DNA of 58,828 bases from Tepidimonas thermarum (GCF_007556705.1 NZ_VJOL01000009.1:1-58828), one strand, 5' to 3'; shown: positions 16,092 through 27,380, numbered from the stretch's first letter. Numbers and translations: made by a program. The notes: generated by a model not told the origin, from the sequence alone.

Positions 16092-17060
16092 GTGGCGGTC
16101 ACGCCGTCGGGGTCTGCGGCGCTGCGCCCACGGTTGCTGGGGTGCGACTTCACCAGCGCGCCGTCGCGGCGCAAGCCGATCGTGCAGGCGCTGGGCCGTC
16201 TGGTGGGCGACCCGGGGCGTGGCCAGCAGGTGGTGCTGGACGGGTGGGTGCGGTTTGCGTCGCTGACGGCGTGGGCCGATGCCCTGGCCGAGCCGGGCCC
16301 CTGGGTGGGCGGTTTTGATCTGCCCTTCGGGCTGCCGCGGCCGCTGGTGCAGGCGCTGGGCTGGCCGACCGACTGGCGCGCCTGCCTGGCCCACTACGCC
16401 GCTCTGGACCGCACGCAGATCCGCGACACCTTTGCCGCCTACTGCGCGGCCCGGCCGGCCGGGGCCAAATTTGCCCACCGGGCCACCGACGGCCCCGCCG
16501 GCGCCAGCCCCAGCATGAAGTGGGTCAACCCGCCGGTGGCCTTCATGCTGCACGCGGGGGTGCCGCGCCTGCTGGATGCGGGGGTGGCCTTGCCCGGCCT
16601 GTACCAGCCGCCGGGCGGTGGTGACCGGGTCGCGCTGGAAGCCTACCCGGGCCTGCTGGCGCGCAGCGTGCTGGGCCGGCGCCCCTACAAGAGTGACGCA
16701 CGTGCTAAGCAGACGCCCGAGCGCCTGATCGCCCGCAAGGATCTGCTGCACGCCCTGGAGAGCGGCACAGCGCCGCTGTTGGCCGCCGCCGGGCTGCGGC
16801 TGCGCGTCAGCCATGCGCAGCACGATGCGTTGGTGGCCGATGCCAGCGGCGACACCCTGGATGCCGTGCTGTGCCTGCTGCAGGCCGTCTGGGGGCTGCA
16901 GCAGCACGAAGCCGGTCACCCGCTCTGGGGGCTGCCGGCGTTCGATCCGCTGGAAGGGTGGATCGTGACCGCGGGCGAACCGGCCGCCGCCGTCACGCCA
17001 GGGGGTGGCGCGCGCCGCACACCGGGCAGTCGGGGTGGCGGGCCAGTTCCACCTCGGTAA
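16092..17060 (+). CDS. DUF429 domain-containing protein
   Basis: 322 aa. It begins LLGCDFTSAPSRRKPI and has GGFDLPFGLP, MKWVNPPVAF, LEAYPG and SGDTLDAVLCLLQA, the spaced acidic pattern of the DUF429 family, whose fold resembles RNase H/predicted nucleases. Function unknown. The likely start is GTG 16092, 8 bases after the BLUF stop. The last 68 bases overlap the convergent moeB gene, and the C-terminal ~25 residues (Gly/Pro/Arg-rich) are antisense to its 3' end and probably not conserved. Confidence 0.8.
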   Translation: MAVTPSGSAALRPRLLGCDFTSAPSRRKPIVQALGRLVGDPGRGQQVVLDGWVRFASLTAWADALAEPGPWVGGFDLPFGLPRPLVQALGWPTDWRACLAHYAALDRTQIRDTFAAYCAARPAGAKFAHRATDGPAGASPSMKWVNPPVAFMLHAGVPRLLDAGVALPGLYQPPGGGDRVALEAYPGLLARSVLGRRPYKSDARAKQTPERLIARKDLLHALESGTAPLLAAAGLRLRVSHAQHDALVADASGDTLDAVLCLLQAVWGLQQHEAGHPLWGLPAFDPLEGWIVTAGEPAAAVTPGGGARRTPGSRGGGPVPPR

Positions 17061-17754
17061 ACGCCAGGCCGCGCCCATCGAGCATGAGCAGCCGCCCCAC
17101 CAGGCGCGAGCCCAGCCCGACCAAGAGCTTGAGCGCCTCGGCCGCCTGCATCGTGCCGATCATGCCCACCAGGGGTGCGAACACGCCCATGGTTGCGCAG
17201 CGCGTCTCCTCCAGCCCCTCGGTTTCCGGGAACAAACAGGCGTAGCAGGGCGAGTGCGCCCCACGCGGGTCGTACACCGACAGCTGGCCGTCAAAGCGGA
17301 TGGCCGCCCCGGACACGAGCGGCACGCGGTGCCGCACGCTGGCGCGGTTGATCAGGTGGCGGGTGCGGAAATTGTCGGTGCAGTCCAGCACAACGTTGGC
17401 GCCCGGCAGCACGGCGTCCAACAGCGCGTCATCGGCACGTTGCACAAGGGCGTCGACGCGCACCTCCGGGTTGATGGCGTGCATGGCCACCTGGGCCGAC
17501 GCCGCTTTGGGCAGGCCCACGCGCGCCAGGTTGTGGGCGATTTGGCGCTGCAGGTTGGTCGCGTCCACCGCGTCGTGGTCGATCAGCGTGATGCGACCCA
17601 CCCCGGCGCTGGCCAGGTACAGCGCCACCGGCGAGCCCAGACCGCCGGCCCCCACGACCACCGCGTGGGCGGCGAGCAGCCGCTCCTGCCCCTCGATGCC
17701 GATCTCATCCAGCAGGATGTGGCGCGAGTAGCGCAGCAGCTGCTCGTCGGTCAT
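16993..17754 (-). CDS. moeB: MoeB/ThiF-type adenylyltransferase
   Basis: E1-like enzyme, 253 aa, that adenylates the C-terminal glycine of a small sulphur carrier such as MoaD or ThiS. The nucleotide loop VGAGGLGSPVALYLASAG, the NLQRQI arginine/asparagine segment, the D-x-x-DNFRTR motif and two zinc Cys pairs (CYAC and CPVC) are all present. No rhodanese domain is fused. It lies 18 bases after the ctpA stop on the same strand, a conserved pairing with ctpA and gpmA in this order. The 3' end overlaps the DUF429 gene. Whether it serves molybdopterin or thiamine synthesis cannot be told; mog at 54266 shows that molybdopterin is used. Confidence 0.88.
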   Translation of the reverse strand: MTDEQLLRYSRHILLDEIGIEGQERLLAAHAVVVGAGGLGSPVALYLASAGVGRITLIDHDAVDATNLQRQIAHNLARVGLPKAASAQVAMHAINPEVRVDALVQRADDALLDAVLPGANVVLDCTDNFRTRHLINRASVRHRVPLVSGAAIRFDGQLSVYDPRGAHSPCYACLFPETEGLEETRCATMGVFAPLVGMIGTMQAAEALKLLVGLGSRLVGRLLMLDGRGLAFTEVELARHPDCPVCGARHPLA

Positions 17755-17772
17755 GGGCCGCCCTGGGTGATG

Positions 17773-19236
17773 TCAGTTGTCGGTTTTGGTGGGGCGCTCA
17801 GCCGCCGTCTTGCTCGCCGCCACCGGCAGCCCTTTGAGGCGGTTGAGCGCCTGCTGCAGCTGGAAGTCCTTGTCGGAGCCAAACTCCGGCAACAACCGCG
17901 CGCCGGGGTTTTTGCGCTGTTCTTCCTCCAGGCGCTGGCGGGCCTGTTCGCGTTCGCGCTCGCGCTGGCGCTCGGCCTCGCGCTCGGCGTCGGTGAGCGC
18001 GCGCTCCTGTCCGTTGCTCAGGTGCTTTTCCAGATCGGCCTCGCGCGTGCGCAGGGCCGCAAACAGGTTGCCTTCGGGCGTTTCATCCACCCACACGTCG
18101 GGCACGATGCCCTTGGCCTGGATCGAGCGCCCGCTGGGGGTGTAGTAGCGCGCCGTGGTGAGCTTGAGCGCCGTGTCCGGCCCAAGTGGGCGCACCGTCT
18201 GCACCGACCCCTTGCCGAAGGTCTGGCTGCCCATGATGGTGGCCCGCTTGTGGTCCTGCAAGGCGCCGGCGACGATTTCGCTGGCCGACGCCGACCCCTC
18301 ATTGACCAGCACCACCAGCGGGATGCGCTTGAGCAGCCCCTGGGTTTGCACGGTCAGACGGCTGATCGGGTCGGTGCTGGCGCGGCGCAGGTAGTCGCGC
18401 GGGTTGGCGCGGTAGGTGGCTTTGCTTTCTTCGAGCTGGCCATTGGTGGTGACCACGACGGCGTCTTCGGGCAGAAAGGCCGCCGACAGGCCCACCGCCG
18501 CATCCAGCAGGCCGCCCGGATCGTTGCGCAGGTCAAGCACCATGCCCTTGAGCGCCGGCTCGGCGCGCACGATTTCCTCGACCTTGCGCGCAAAGTCCTC
18601 CAGCGTGCGCTCCTGGAACTGCGACACCCGCACCCAAGCGTAGCCGGGCTCGACCACCTTGGCGCGCACGCTCACGGTCTTGATTTCCTGGCGCGTGATG
18701 GTCACCGGGAACGTGCGGTTTTCGTCGCGGCGGAAGATGGTCAGCGTCACCTTGGTGTTGGGCTCGCCGCGCATGCGCTTGACCGCGTCGTTGATGGTCA
18801 GGCCCTTGACCGGTGTGTCGTCGATCTTGGTGATGAGGTCGCCGGCCTTGAGGCCGGCACGAAAGGCGGGCGAATCCTCGATCGGGGAGACGACCTTGAC
18901 CAGGCCATCTTCCATCGTGATTTCGATACCGACACCCACGAAGCGCCCCGCGGTGCCTTCGCGGAATTCCTTGAAACTCTTCTTGTCGAAATACTGCGAA
19001 TGCGGGTCCAGCGAGGACACCATGCCGGCGATGGCGTCGGTGATGAGCTTTTTCTCGTCAACCGGCTCGACGTAGTCGGTCTTGATCATGCCAAAGACCG
19101 CCGCGAGCTGTTGCAGCTCTTCCAGCGGCAGCGGCGCCAGGCTGGCGCGCGCCGTGGCCTGCAGCTGCACTGTCGTCAACGCGCCGGCCAGCGCACCCAG
19201 CGCGATCCAGCCAGCGATTTTGAGTTTGTGCCCCAT
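17773..19236 (-). CDS. ctpA: S41-family carboxy-terminal processing peptidase CtpA/Prc
   Basis: Periplasmic serine protease, 487 aa. N-terminal signal or anchor (MGHKLKIAGWIALGALAGALTT), then the peptidase N-part, a PDZ domain (GVGIEITMEDGLVKVVSPIEDSPA region, about residues 95-170), and the S41 catalytic core. The nucleophile Ser is in NEGSASASEIVAGAL and the Lys in TFGKGSVQT. The C-terminal tail from about 400 is a charged Glu/Arg-rich helix. I take ATG 19236, which has AGGGA upstream, over the in-frame GTG at 19266, which lacks a ribosome site. It forms an operon with gpmA upstream and moeB downstream. Confidence 0.93.
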   Translation of the reverse strand: MGHKLKIAGWIALGALAGALTTVQLQATARASLAPLPLEELQQLAAVFGMIKTDYVEPVDEKKLITDAIAGMVSSLDPHSQYFDKKSFKEFREGTAGRFVGVGIEITMEDGLVKVVSPIEDSPAFRAGLKAGDLITKIDDTPVKGLTINDAVKRMRGEPNTKVTLTIFRRDENRTFPVTITRQEIKTVSVRAKVVEPGYAWVRVSQFQERTLEDFARKVEEIVRAEPALKGMVLDLRNDPGGLLDAAVGLSAAFLPEDAVVVTTNGQLEESKATYRANPRDYLRRASTDPISRLTVQTQGLLKRIPLVVLVNEGSASASEIVAGALQDHKRATIMGSQTFGKGSVQTVRPLGPDTALKLTTARYYTPSGRSIQAKGIVPDVWVDETPEGNLFAALRTREADLEKHLSNGQERALTDAEREAERQREREREQARQRLEEEQRKNPGARLLPEFGSDKDFQLQQALNRLKGLPVAASKTAAERPTKTDN

Positions 19237-19332
19237 GGCAATCCCTGTTGTCACCCGTGCTTTCACTATACACCTTGGACGGGTGGCACGGTCGCGCGGT
19301 TCCGCATACCCGGTGGGGGCGATGGCCGTGCC

Positions 19333-20076
19333 TCACGCCTTGCCTTGGCGGGCGACGGCCGCCGCGGCCGCTTCCGCCGCCGCGGCGTCGCCCAGGTAAT
19401 AGCGGCGCAGCGGACGCAGCTCGTCGTCGAACTCGTACACCAGCGGGATGCCGTTGGGGATGTTGAGGTTGACGATGTTGGCATCCGAAATGCCGTCCAG
19501 ATGCTTGATGAGCGCGCGAATCGAGTTGCCGTGGGCGGAGATCAGCACCCGCTGGCCGCGGCGCATGGCCGGCACGATGGTGTCGTTCCAGCACGGCACC
19601 ACCCGCGCCACGGTGTCCTTGAGGCACTCGGTCAGCGGAATCTGCTCTGGCGCCAGCGCGGCGTAGCGCCGGTCGTGGCGCTGGCCGCGCGGGTCGTCCG
19701 GATCGAGCGCCGGCGGCGGGGTGTCGTAGCTGCGGCGCCAGATCAGCACCTGTTGCTCGCCGTACTGTTTGGCCATGTCGGCTTTGTTGAGGCCCTGCAG
19801 CGCGCCGTAGTGGCGCTCGTTGAGCCGCCAGTCCTTGATCACCGGCAGCCAAATGCGGTCCATCTCATCGAGCACGTACCACAGGGTGTGGATGGCGCGC
19901 TTGAGCACGCTGGTGAAGCAGATGTCGAAGTCCCAACCCTCGGCCTTGAGCAGACGGCCCGCCGACATGGCCTGCGACACCCCGGTCGGGGTCAGGTCGA
20001 CGTCGGTCCAACCGGTGAAGCGGTTTTCCAGGTTCCAGGTCGATTCGCCGTGGCGGATCAAAACGAGCTTGTGCAT
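19333..20076 (-). CDS. gpmA: 2,3-bisphosphoglycerate-dependent phosphoglycerate mutase
   Basis: Glycolytic/gluconeogenic interconversion of 3- and 2-phosphoglycerate in the cytosol. 247 aa. The phosphohistidine motif is [10 protein letters not shown] at the N-terminus, the second catalytic His is in [15 protein letters not shown], and [10 protein letters not shown] is typical of the dPGM family. The C-terminal tail is Ala-rich. Its ATG at 20076 faces the divergent rhodanese gene across 107 bases, and ctpA follows on the same strand. Confidence 0.96.
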   Translation of the reverse strand: MHKLVLIRHGESTWNLENRFTGWTDVDLTPTGVSQAMSAGRLLKAEGWDFDICFTSVLKRAIHTLWYVLDEMDRIWLPVIKDWRLNERHYGALQGLNKADMAKQYGEQQVLIWRRSYDTPPPALDPDDPRGQRHDRRYAALAPEQIPLTECLKDTVARVVPCWNDTIVPAMRRGQRVLISAHGNSIRALIKHLDGISDANIVNLNIPNGIPLVYEFDDELRPLRRYYLGDAAAAEAAAAAVARQGKA

Positions 20077-20183
20077 GGTGGCAGGGGTATGGGGTGATAC
20101 GGGGCAGACAAACGCCGCGCATTCTAGAATATCGGGCTTTCGGGGCCGGGCCCCCGAGCCAACACCGACAAGAGAGCAAGGCA

Positions 20184-20594
20184 GTGGATTTCATCGTTCA
20201 AAACTGGATGCTGGTGGCCGTGGCCGTCGGCTCGGGCCTGATGTTGCTGTGGCCCGCGCTGGGCGGGGCGGCCGGCAGTGCGGGCGTGACGCCGACCGAG
20301 GCGGTGCAACTCATCAACCGTGAGAAAGCGGCCGTGATCGACGTCTGCTCGCCGCAGGAGTTTGCCGCCGGGCACGTCACGGGGGCGCGCAACATCCCGC
20401 TGGAGGCGCTGGCGCAGCAGCTGCCGCAGGCGGTCAAGAACAAGGCCACGCCGCTGGTGCTGGTGTGCGCCTCGGGCGTGCGCTCGCGCCGTGCAGTGGC
20501 CATTGCCAAACAACTGGGCTACGAAAAAGCCGTCTCGCTCGCGGGCGGCATGGCCGCGTGGCGCAACGCCAATTTGCCCGTGCAAAAAGGCTGA
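20184..20594 (+). CDS. Rhodanese-like domain protein with N-terminal membrane anchor
   Basis: 136 aa. One predicted membrane helix near the N-terminus ([19 protein letters not shown]) is followed by a single rhodanese domain with the active-site loop [11 protein letters not shown]; the Cys is present. It may handle sulphane sulphur at the membrane; the substrate is unknown. The start GTG 20184 lies after AAGG and is preferred because the upstream codons are unconserved. TAGAAT at 20125-20130 is a plausible -10. It precedes grxC by 15 bases, and rhodanese-grxC-secB-gpsA is a conserved order in Burkholderiales. Confidence 0.85.
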   Translation: MDFIVQNWMLVAVAVGSGLMLLWPALGGAAGSAGVTPTEAVQLINREKAAVIDVCSPQEFAAGHVTGARNIPLEALAQQLPQAVKNKATPLVLVCASGVRSRRAVAIAKQLGYEKAVSLAGGMAAWRNANLPVQKG

Positions 20595-20609
20595 ACAGAG
20601 GAGCGCCGC

Positions 20610-20876
20610 ATGGCCCATGTCACCATCTACAGCAGCGACTACTGCCCGTACTGCCACCGCGCCAAGGCGTTGCTGCGCGCGCGCGGCGTGACCGAGTGGG
20701 AAGAGATCAACGTCGATGGCCGCCCCGAGGTGCGCCAGGCCATGGCGCAGCGTGCTGGCCGCACCAGCGTGCCGCAGATCTTCATCGACGGCCGGCACAT
20801 CGGCGGGTGTGACGACTTGCACGCGCTGGACGCGCGCGGCGGTCTGGTGCCCCTGCTCAACGGCACGCCGGGCTGA
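20610..20876 (+). CDS. grxC: Glutaredoxin 3
   Basis: Glutathione-dependent dithiol oxidoreductase, 88 aa, with the active site CPYC at residues 12-15, the cis-Pro segment TSVPQIFI and the glutathione-binding GGCDDL. Starts at ATG 20610 after a GAGGAG site. It lies between the rhodanese gene and secB. Confidence 0.95.
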   Translation: MAHVTIYSSDYCPYCHRAKALLRARGVTEWEEINVDGRPEVRQAMAQRAGRTSVPQIFIDGRHIGGCDDLHALDARGGLVPLLNGTPG

Positions 20877-20967
20877 TGCCGCGATGCCGGGCCGTCATCC
20901 GGCGCTGTCATAATCGGCGCACCTGTCGGGTTGGGGTGCGCTTGCCATGCCAGCCCGATGCCCACCT

Positions 20968-20990
20968 GGGCTGCGGAGTGACCGCAGCCC
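20968..20990 (+). terminator. Strong hairpin between grxC and secB
   Basis: GGGCTGCGG (20968-20976) and CCGCAGCCC (20982-20990) form a perfect 9-bp stem with an AGTGA loop, ending 19 bases before the secB ATG. No U-tract follows (GTCTCTACCG), so it may be a weak terminator of grxC or a 5' structure of the secB message rather than a classical terminator. Confidence 0.4.
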
Positions 20991-21009
20991 GTCTCTACCG
21001 TTTGCCACC

Positions 21010-21468
21010 ATGTCCGACTCCCAAGCCCCCGTGTTTCAAATACAGCGCGTGTACCTGAAAGAAGCATCGCTGGAGCAGCCCAATTCGCCCGCCATCTTTC
21101 TCGAACAACAGCAGCCCAGCGTGGATGTCCAGCTCGGCGTCGAAGCGCAAGCGCTGGCCGAAGGGGTGTTCGAGGTGGCGGTGTCGGCCACTGTGCACAC
21201 CAAAATCGGTGAGCGCACCGTGTTCCTGGTCGAATGCAAGCAGGCGGGCATCTTTGAAATCCGCAACCTGCCGCAGGAGCAACTGGGCCCGATCATGGGC
21301 ATCGCCTGCCCGCAAATCGTCTACCCGTATCTGCGCGGCAACGTGGCCGATTTGATCAACCGCGCGGGCTTCCCGCCGGTGCACCTGGCGGAGATCAACT
21401 TCCAGGCCATGTACGAGCAGCAACAGGCCCAGCAGCAGGGCGACGGGGCCGGCACCGCCACGGCCTGA
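21010..21468 (+). CDS. secB: Protein-export chaperone SecB
   Basis: Cytosolic tetrameric chaperone that holds precursor proteins unfolded and passes them to SecA. 152 aa. The segments [43 protein letters not shown] and [16 protein letters not shown] are the conserved SecB blocks. The C-terminal tail is Gln-rich. ATG 21010 starts at the family's usual N-terminus. A stable hairpin lies just upstream. Confidence 0.97.
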   Translation: MSDSQAPVFQIQRVYLKEASLEQPNSPAIFLEQQQPSVDVQLGVEAQALAEGVFEVAVSATVHTKIGERTVFLVECKQAGIFEIRNLPQEQLGPIMGIACPQIVYPYLRGNVADLINRAGFPPVHLAEINFQAMYEQQQAQQQGDGAGTATA

Positions 21469-21517
21469 GGCGCGCCGGCCCGCGCCCACCCGCGTGATGG
21501 CGAGGCGGAGTCGCTCC

Positions 21518-22540
21518 ATGCACGTCACGGTCATCGGCGCTGGCGCCTGGGGCACCGCGTTGGCCATGGCGGCCGCTGCCGCGCACACGGTGCGCTTGTG
21601 GGCGCGCGATGCCGACCAGGCCGCAGCCCTGCGCCGCGAGCGCGTCAACGCGCGCTACCTGCCGGGCGTGGTGCTGCCGCCCTCGCTGGTGTGTGATGGC
21701 GGCGACCCGGCGGCACTCGCCCCGGCGCTGGCCGACACCGACCTGGTCGTCATCGCCACGCCCATGGCGGGGCTGCGCGAATGGCTGGCGTGGCTGGCCG
21801 ATGCCCTGCCGGCGGCCGGGCGCGCCCAGGTGCCGGTGTGCTGGTTGTGCAAAGGCTTCGAACGGCCGCGCGAGCCGGGCGCCGACGGGCTGCTCGGGCA
21901 CGAGCTGGCGGCACGCGTGGCGCCGGGCTTGGCGGTCGGGGCGCTCAGCGGCCCCAGCTTTGCGCAGGAGGTGGCTGCGGGCCTGCCCACGGCGCTGGTG
22001 GCGGCCAGTGCGGCCGCGCCGGTGCGCGAGGCCCTGGTGGCGGCTTTCCACGGCCCCAGGCTGCGCGTGTACGCCAACGATGACCTCGTTGGGGTGGAGG
22101 TGGGCGGCGCGGTCAAGAATGTCATGGCCATCGCCACCGGGCTGTGCGACGGGCTGCGCCTGGGGCACAACGCGCGCGCGGCGCTCATCACGCGCGGGCT
22201 GGCCGAGATCACGCGCCTGGGGCTGGCGCTGGGCGCACGCGCCGAAACCTTCATGGGCCTGTCGGGCTTGGGCGATTTGGTGCTGACCGCCACCGGAGAC
22301 CTCAGCCGCAACCGCCAGGTGGGCCTGTTGCTGGCCCAGGGCATGACGCTGGCGCAAGCGGTGGCGTCGCTCGGCCACGTGGCCGAAGGCGTGTACAGCG
22401 CCCGCACGGTGGCGCAGCGGGCGCGGGCCCTGGGCGTGCGCATGCCGATCACGGACGCGGTGGTGGCGCTGCTCGACAGCGCGCTGCAGCCGCGCGAGGC
22501 GGTCGCGCGGCTCATGGGCCGCGATCCCGTGGCCGAGTGA
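21518..22540 (+). CDS. gpsA: Glycerol-3-phosphate dehydrogenase [NAD(P)+]
   Basis: Makes sn-glycerol 3-phosphate from dihydroxyacetone phosphate for phospholipid synthesis. 340 aa. The dinucleotide loop [12 protein letters not shown] is at the N-terminus, the catalytic Lys is in [13 protein letters not shown], and [20 protein letters not shown] is the substrate-binding part. ATG 21518 (MHVTVIG) fits the family; an upstream in-frame ATG at 21494 would add eight unconserved residues. The gene is convergent with panC, 17 bases apart. Confidence 0.95.
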   Translation: MHVTVIGAGAWGTALAMAAAAAHTVRLWARDADQAAALRRERVNARYLPGVVLPPSLVCDGGDPAALAPALADTDLVVIATPMAGLREWLAWLADALPAAGRAQVPVCWLCKGFERPREPGADGLLGHELAARVAPGLAVGALSGPSFAQEVAAGLPTALVAASAAAPVREALVAAFHGPRLRVYANDDLVGVEVGGAVKNVMAIATGLCDGLRLGHNARAALITRGLAEITRLGLALGARAETFMGLSGLGDLVLTATGDLSRNRQVGLLLAQGMTLAQAVASLGHVAEGVYSARTVAQRARALGVRMPITDAVVALLDSALQPREAVARLMGRDPVAE

Positions 22541-22557
22541 GCGTGGCGCGGCCGCGG

Positions 22558-23421
<864 letters not shown>

Positions 23422-24297
23422 TTACCAGGCGTGTTGACGATCGTCGGGGAAGCTGCCGTCTTTGACCGCGGCCACGTAGGCCGCCATGGCGTCGCGGACG
23501 CTGGCGGCCCCTTCCATGAAATTGCGCACGAAGCGCGGGGTCTTGCCCAGGTGGATGCCCAGCATGTCGTGCATGACCAGCACCTGGCCCGCCGTGCCGC
23601 GGCCCGATCCGATGCCGATGGTGTGGCAGCGCGGCAGCTGTTGCGTGATGTCGGCCGCCAGGGCGGCGGGCACCATCTCCAGCACCAGCATCGACGCGCC
23701 CGCGTCTTGCAGCGCCAGCGCATCGCGCCGCAGTTGCTGCGCCTCGGCGTCGTTGCGGCCTTGCACCCGGTAGCCGCCAATGGCGTGCACGGTCTGGGGC
23801 GTGAGGCCCAGGTGGGCGCAGACCGGGACGCCGCGCTCGACCAGAAAGCGCACCGTCTCCACCGTCCAGCCCCCGCCTTCGAGCTTGACCATGTGCGCCC
23901 CGGCCTGCAGCAGGGCAGCGGCGCTGCGCATGGCCTGTTCGCGCGACTCTTGGTAGCTGCCAAACGGCAGGTCGCCGATGATCCACACCGTGCCCTGGAC
24001 GCGGCGCACGCCGCGCACCACGCTTTCGGTGTGGTAGCACATTTGCTCCAGCGTCACGCCCACCGTGCTCGGGCGCCCCTGGCAGACCATGCCCAGCGAA
24101 TCGCCCACCAGCAGGCAGTCCACGCCGGCGTGGTCGGCGACGGCGGCGAACGTGGCGTCGTAGGCCGTGAGCATGGCGATTTTTTCGCCGCGCGCGCGCA
24201 TTTCGTTCAGGCGCGGCAGGCTGATGGGCTTGCGCGGCGGCAGCGGTGCAGCGGCCGGCAGCGTGCCGTAAGGGGTGCGGGTCGAGGTCTCGGTCAT
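23422..24297 (-). CDS. panB: 3-methyl-2-oxobutanoate hydroxymethyltransferase
   Basis: Transfers a one-carbon unit from methylene-tetrahydrofolate to alpha-ketoisovalerate, giving ketopantoate. 291 aa with a TIM-barrel fold. The metal-binding Asp/substrate motif VGDSLGMV is present, with [22 protein letters not shown] and IGIGSG. The first ~25 residues are a variable Thr/Pro-rich leader. First gene of panB-panC. Confidence 0.96.
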   Translation of the reverse strand: MTETSTRTPYGTLPAAAPLPPRKPISLPRLNEMRARGEKIAMLTAYDATFAAVADHAGVDCLLVGDSLGMVCQGRPSTVGVTLEQMCYHTESVVRGVRRVQGTVWIIGDLPFGSYQESREQAMRSAAALLQAGAHMVKLEGGGWTVETVRFLVERGVPVCAHLGLTPQTVHAIGGYRVQGRNDAEAQQLRRDALALQDAGASMLVLEMVPAALAADITQQLPRCHTIGIGSGRGTAGQVLVMHDMLGIHLGKTPRFVRNFMEGAASVRDAMAAYVAAVKDGSFPDDRQHAW

Positions 24298-24419
24298 GGC
24301 ATCCGCAGGGCGATCGAAGGCAATTAGTCTAGTCGATGCCGGTGCACGGGCCAGCAGCGCGCACCGGGGCGGCCGGATGCCGCTATGCTTGGGGGCTGTT
24401 GTCTGTTGTTCACGCTGCG

Positions 24420-25316
24420 ATGCACCCCAGTCCCCGACCCAACCCGCTGTCCCTGCAACCGCCGCTGCCCGACATCGACGCCCAGGCGGCGGCCGATGTG
24501 GCGCGCGCGCTGGCGGAGGATGTTGGCGCCGGCGACCTCACGGCGGCGTTGGTGGACGCCGAGCTGCGCATGCGCGCGCGCGTCACCGCGCGCGAAGCGG
24601 CCGTGGTGTGCGGCCAGCCTTGGGTGCGCGCCGCTGTCCAGGCGCTCGACCCCGAGGCCCAATGGCGCTGGCAGGTGCCTGACGGGCAGCGCGTCGAGCC
24701 TGGCGGGGTGGTGTTCGAGGTGCAGGCGCGCGCGCGCGCGCTGCTGTCGGCCGAGCGCACCGCGCTCAATTTTTTGCAGACCCTCTCGGCGGTGGCCACG
24801 CAGACCGCGCGCTACGTGGACGCGGTGGCTGGCACGCGCGCGCGCATCTGCGATACGCGCAAGACGCTGCCCGGGCTGCGCGTGGCGCAAAAGTATGCGG
24901 TGCGCGTGGGCGGCGGGCTCAACCACCGCATGGGGCTGCACGATGCGGTGTTGATCAAAGAAAACCACATCGCCGCCGCCGGCGGGGTGCGTGCGGCGCT
25001 GCAGCGGGTGCAGGCGATGGCGCCACAGGCGCTGTTCGTGCAGATCGAGGTGGAAACGCTGGCGCAGCTGCGCGAGGCGCTGGATGCCGGGGCGCGCCTG
25101 ATCCTGCTCGACAATATGGACCTGGCCATGCTGCGCGAGGCGGTGCGCCTCAACGACGCCCACCCGGGCGGCGGCGCGGTGCTCGAGATTTCCGGCGGCG
25201 TCAACCTGCAAACCGTGCGGGCGCTGGCCGAGACCGGCGTGGACCGCATCTCCGTCGGGGCGCTGACCAAGGACGTCAAAGCCATCGACCTGTCCATGCG
25301 GCTGCAACCTTTGTGA
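24420..25316 (+). CDS. nadC: Nicotinate-nucleotide pyrophosphorylase (carboxylating)
   Basis: Joins quinolinate and PRPP with decarboxylation to nicotinate mononucleotide in de novo NAD synthesis. 298 aa. [58 protein letters not shown] and [12 protein letters not shown] are diagnostic. ATG 24420 is preferred over longer in-frame starts, since the extra residues are not conserved. TATGCT at 24384-24389 is a possible -10. The next gene nadA acts in the same pathway; nadB (L-aspartate oxidase) is not in the window. Confidence 0.95.
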   Translation: MHPSPRPNPLSLQPPLPDIDAQAAADVARALAEDVGAGDLTAALVDAELRMRARVTAREAAVVCGQPWVRAAVQALDPEAQWRWQVPDGQRVEPGGVVFEVQARARALLSAERTALNFLQTLSAVATQTARYVDAVAGTRARICDTRKTLPGLRVAQKYAVRVGGGLNHRMGLHDAVLIKENHIAAAGGVRAALQRVQAMAPQALFVQIEVETLAQLREALDAGARLILLDNMDLAMLREAVRLNDAHPGGGAVLEISGGVNLQTVRALAETGVDRISVGALTKDVKAIDLSMRLQPL

Positions 25317-25368
25317 CCGAACGGGCGCCTGCCTGCTGCCGCGGGGCGGGCGCCGGAGGCAATCCACC

Positions 25369-26466
25369 ATGGCATCCATCATCGAAGTCGACGTCGAACA
25401 GCCCGCCTGCACCACGCGCCACGCGTGGGCGCGCGTGCCCGAGGAGCCGTCACCCGCGGAGCGCGAGGCGCTCAAGGCCCGCATCCGCACCCTGTTGCGC
25501 CAGCGCGGCGCGGTCATGGTGTCGCACTACTACGTGCACCCGGACCTGCAGGACCTGGCCGAAGAGACCGGCGGCATCGTCAGCGACTCGCTGGAGATGG
25601 CGCGCTTTGGCCGCGACCATCCCGCGCAGACCCTGATCGTCTCGGGCGTGCGCTTCATGGGCGAGACGGCCAAGATCCTGTCGCCCGAAAAGACCGTGCT
25701 GATGCCGGATCTGGACGCCACCTGCTCCCTCGATCTCGGGTGTCCCGAAGGGGATTTCGCGGCCTTTCGTGCCCAGCACCCCGACCGCACCGTGGTCGTC
25801 TACGCCAACACCAGCGCCGCGGTCAAGGCACAGGCGGACTGGCTGGTGACGTCGAGTTGCGCGCTTGACATCGTGCGCGCGCTGCGCGATCGGGGCCACA
25901 AAATCCTGTGGGCGCCGGACAAACACCTGGGCGCCTACATCCAGCGCGAGACCGGGGCCGACATGGTGCTGTGGCGCGGCTCGTGCGTGGTGCACGACGA
26001 GTTCAAGGCCTTCGAGCTGGAGCAGCTGCGCCGCGACCACCCGGGTGCCAAGGTGCTGGTGCACCCCGAGAGCCCGGCCGAGGTCATCGCCCAGGCCGAT
26101 GTGGTGGGCTCCACGTCGCAAATCCTCAAAGCCGCGGCCGAGCTCGACGCCGAGGTGTTCATCGTCGCCACCGACAACGGCATGATGCACAAGCTGCGCA
26201 CGCTCAACCCCGGCAAACGCTTCATCGAGGCGCCCACGGCGGGCAACAGCGCCACCTGCAAAAGCTGCGCCCACTGCCCCTGGATGGCGATGAACAGCCT
26301 GCGCGGCGTGCTGGAAGTGCTGGAGACGGGCCTCAACGAAATCCATGTCGATCCGGCCCTCATTCCGCGTGCGCGGGTGCCGATCGACCGCATGTTGGCG
26401 TTTACCGCCGCGCTCAAGCGCGGCGAGCCGCCGGGTGCCTTGGTGCCGGGCATCGGCGCGGCGTGA
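25369..26466 (+). CDS. nadA: Quinolinate synthase NadA
   Basis: [4Fe-4S] enzyme that condenses iminoaspartate with dihydroxyacetone phosphate. 365 aa. The cluster ligands are in [12 protein letters not shown], the SSCALD region and CKSCAHCPW near the C-terminus. The [17 protein letters not shown] substrate segment and [10 protein letters not shown] are conserved. It lies 52 bases after nadC on the same strand, a pathway pair. Confidence 0.96.
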   Translation: MASIIEVDVEQPACTTRHAWARVPEEPSPAEREALKARIRTLLRQRGAVMVSHYYVHPDLQDLAEETGGIVSDSLEMARFGRDHPAQTLIVSGVRFMGETAKILSPEKTVLMPDLDATCSLDLGCPEGDFAAFRAQHPDRTVVVYANTSAAVKAQADWLVTSSCALDIVRALRDRGHKILWAPDKHLGAYIQRETGADMVLWRGSCVVHDEFKAFELEQLRRDHPGAKVLVHPESPAEVIAQADVVGSTSQILKAAAELDAEVFIVATDNGMMHKLRTLNPGKRFIEAPTAGNSATCKSCAHCPWMAMNSLRGVLEVLETGLNEIHVDPALIPRARVPIDRMLAFTAALKRGEPPGALVPGIGAA

Positions 26467-26596
26467 GCCGCGTGGCGCACGCCCCTTGCCCGACGTTCGG
26501 CTTACCCACGCGGCTGGCCGGGGTATTGGGGTTGCACGGTGGCATGTCCGGTGCGGTGGCCACAATCGTGGCTCGACCATGTTGGAGGGGTGTGCG

Positions 26597-27247
26597 ATGG
26601 CTGCCTGGACACGGTGGGGGATGGCGCTGGCGGCGCTGCTGCTGGCATCGGGTGCGGGCGGGCGTGCGCTGACCTTGGATGACGTCGCCCGCGAGGGCGA
26701 GCTGCGCCTGCTGGCCGAGCGGCCCGATCCGCAGGGCTACGGGTACACGGCGCGCGTGCACATCGACGAGTCCAGCTTGCGCGACGGCGTCGTGCGCATG
26801 CAGACGTGCCATCTGCGGCTCGACCCCAACCCGCGCGTGGTCGTGCTGTTCAACCGCGAGCGCGTGCAGTCGATCGACATCGTGCGCGCCGAAGGCGTGG
26901 AGCGCGCCTGGGTGGAGGGCAACCGTGTGGAGCTGGCCCAGGTGCAGCGCGGCGCCACGGTGTGCATCGACCTGCGCTCGCGCGCGCTCGATGCCGTGGC
27001 GCCCGGGCGCTGGCGGCTGCACGCCGGCCCGCTGATGCGGCGCTACCTGGATGGGTTTTTGCCGATGGATGCTGAACTTGCCGTGAGCTGGCCCGCGGGG
27101 CTGCTCGCCGTGACGGCGGTGGAGCCGGCGCCCCAGCCCGGCGTGCGCTTGGTCACCCACGACGACGGCGCCCAGCTGCACATCACCTTTGCCGGGCGCC
27201 TGTCGGCGCGCTGGGAGTTGCAGCGCGCAGGCGGCGGGCAGCCCTGA
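26597..27247 (+). CDS. Predicted exported protein of unknown function
   Basis: 216 aa. The N-terminus is a clear signal peptide (Arg, then a hydrophobic ALAALLLASGAGG stretch with a probable cleavage near residue 22). The mature part looks all-beta, with no motif I recognise. GGAGG at 26584-26588 selects ATG 26597 over ATG 26579. It follows nadA by 130 bases. The only clue to its role is periplasmic location. Confidence 0.7.
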   Translation: MAAWTRWGMALAALLLASGAGGRALTLDDVAREGELRLLAERPDPQGYGYTARVHIDESSLRDGVVRMQTCHLRLDPNPRVVVLFNRERVQSIDIVRAEGVERAWVEGNRVELAQVQRGATVCIDLRSRALDAVAPGRWRLHAGPLMRRYLDGFLPMDAELAVSWPAGLLAVTAVEPAPQPGVRLVTHDDGAQLHITFAGRLSARWELQRAGGGQP

Positions 27248-27380
27248 GGCTGCAATTTCATATCGCGGAACGAATCCCCATCATTCTGAAAGAGGTTGGG
27301 CGAGCCCCGGGCGCTGTTTTTTGTATGGCGAAATCGCGTTTCCGCAATGTGAAGCGGTGTCGCTAACCTATTGAAAAATC

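Noticed and set aside
17005-20097. Open frame of 1030 codons on the plus strand across moeB-ctpA-gpmA
   Set aside because: Antisense shadow of three recognised genes with low-complexity composition.
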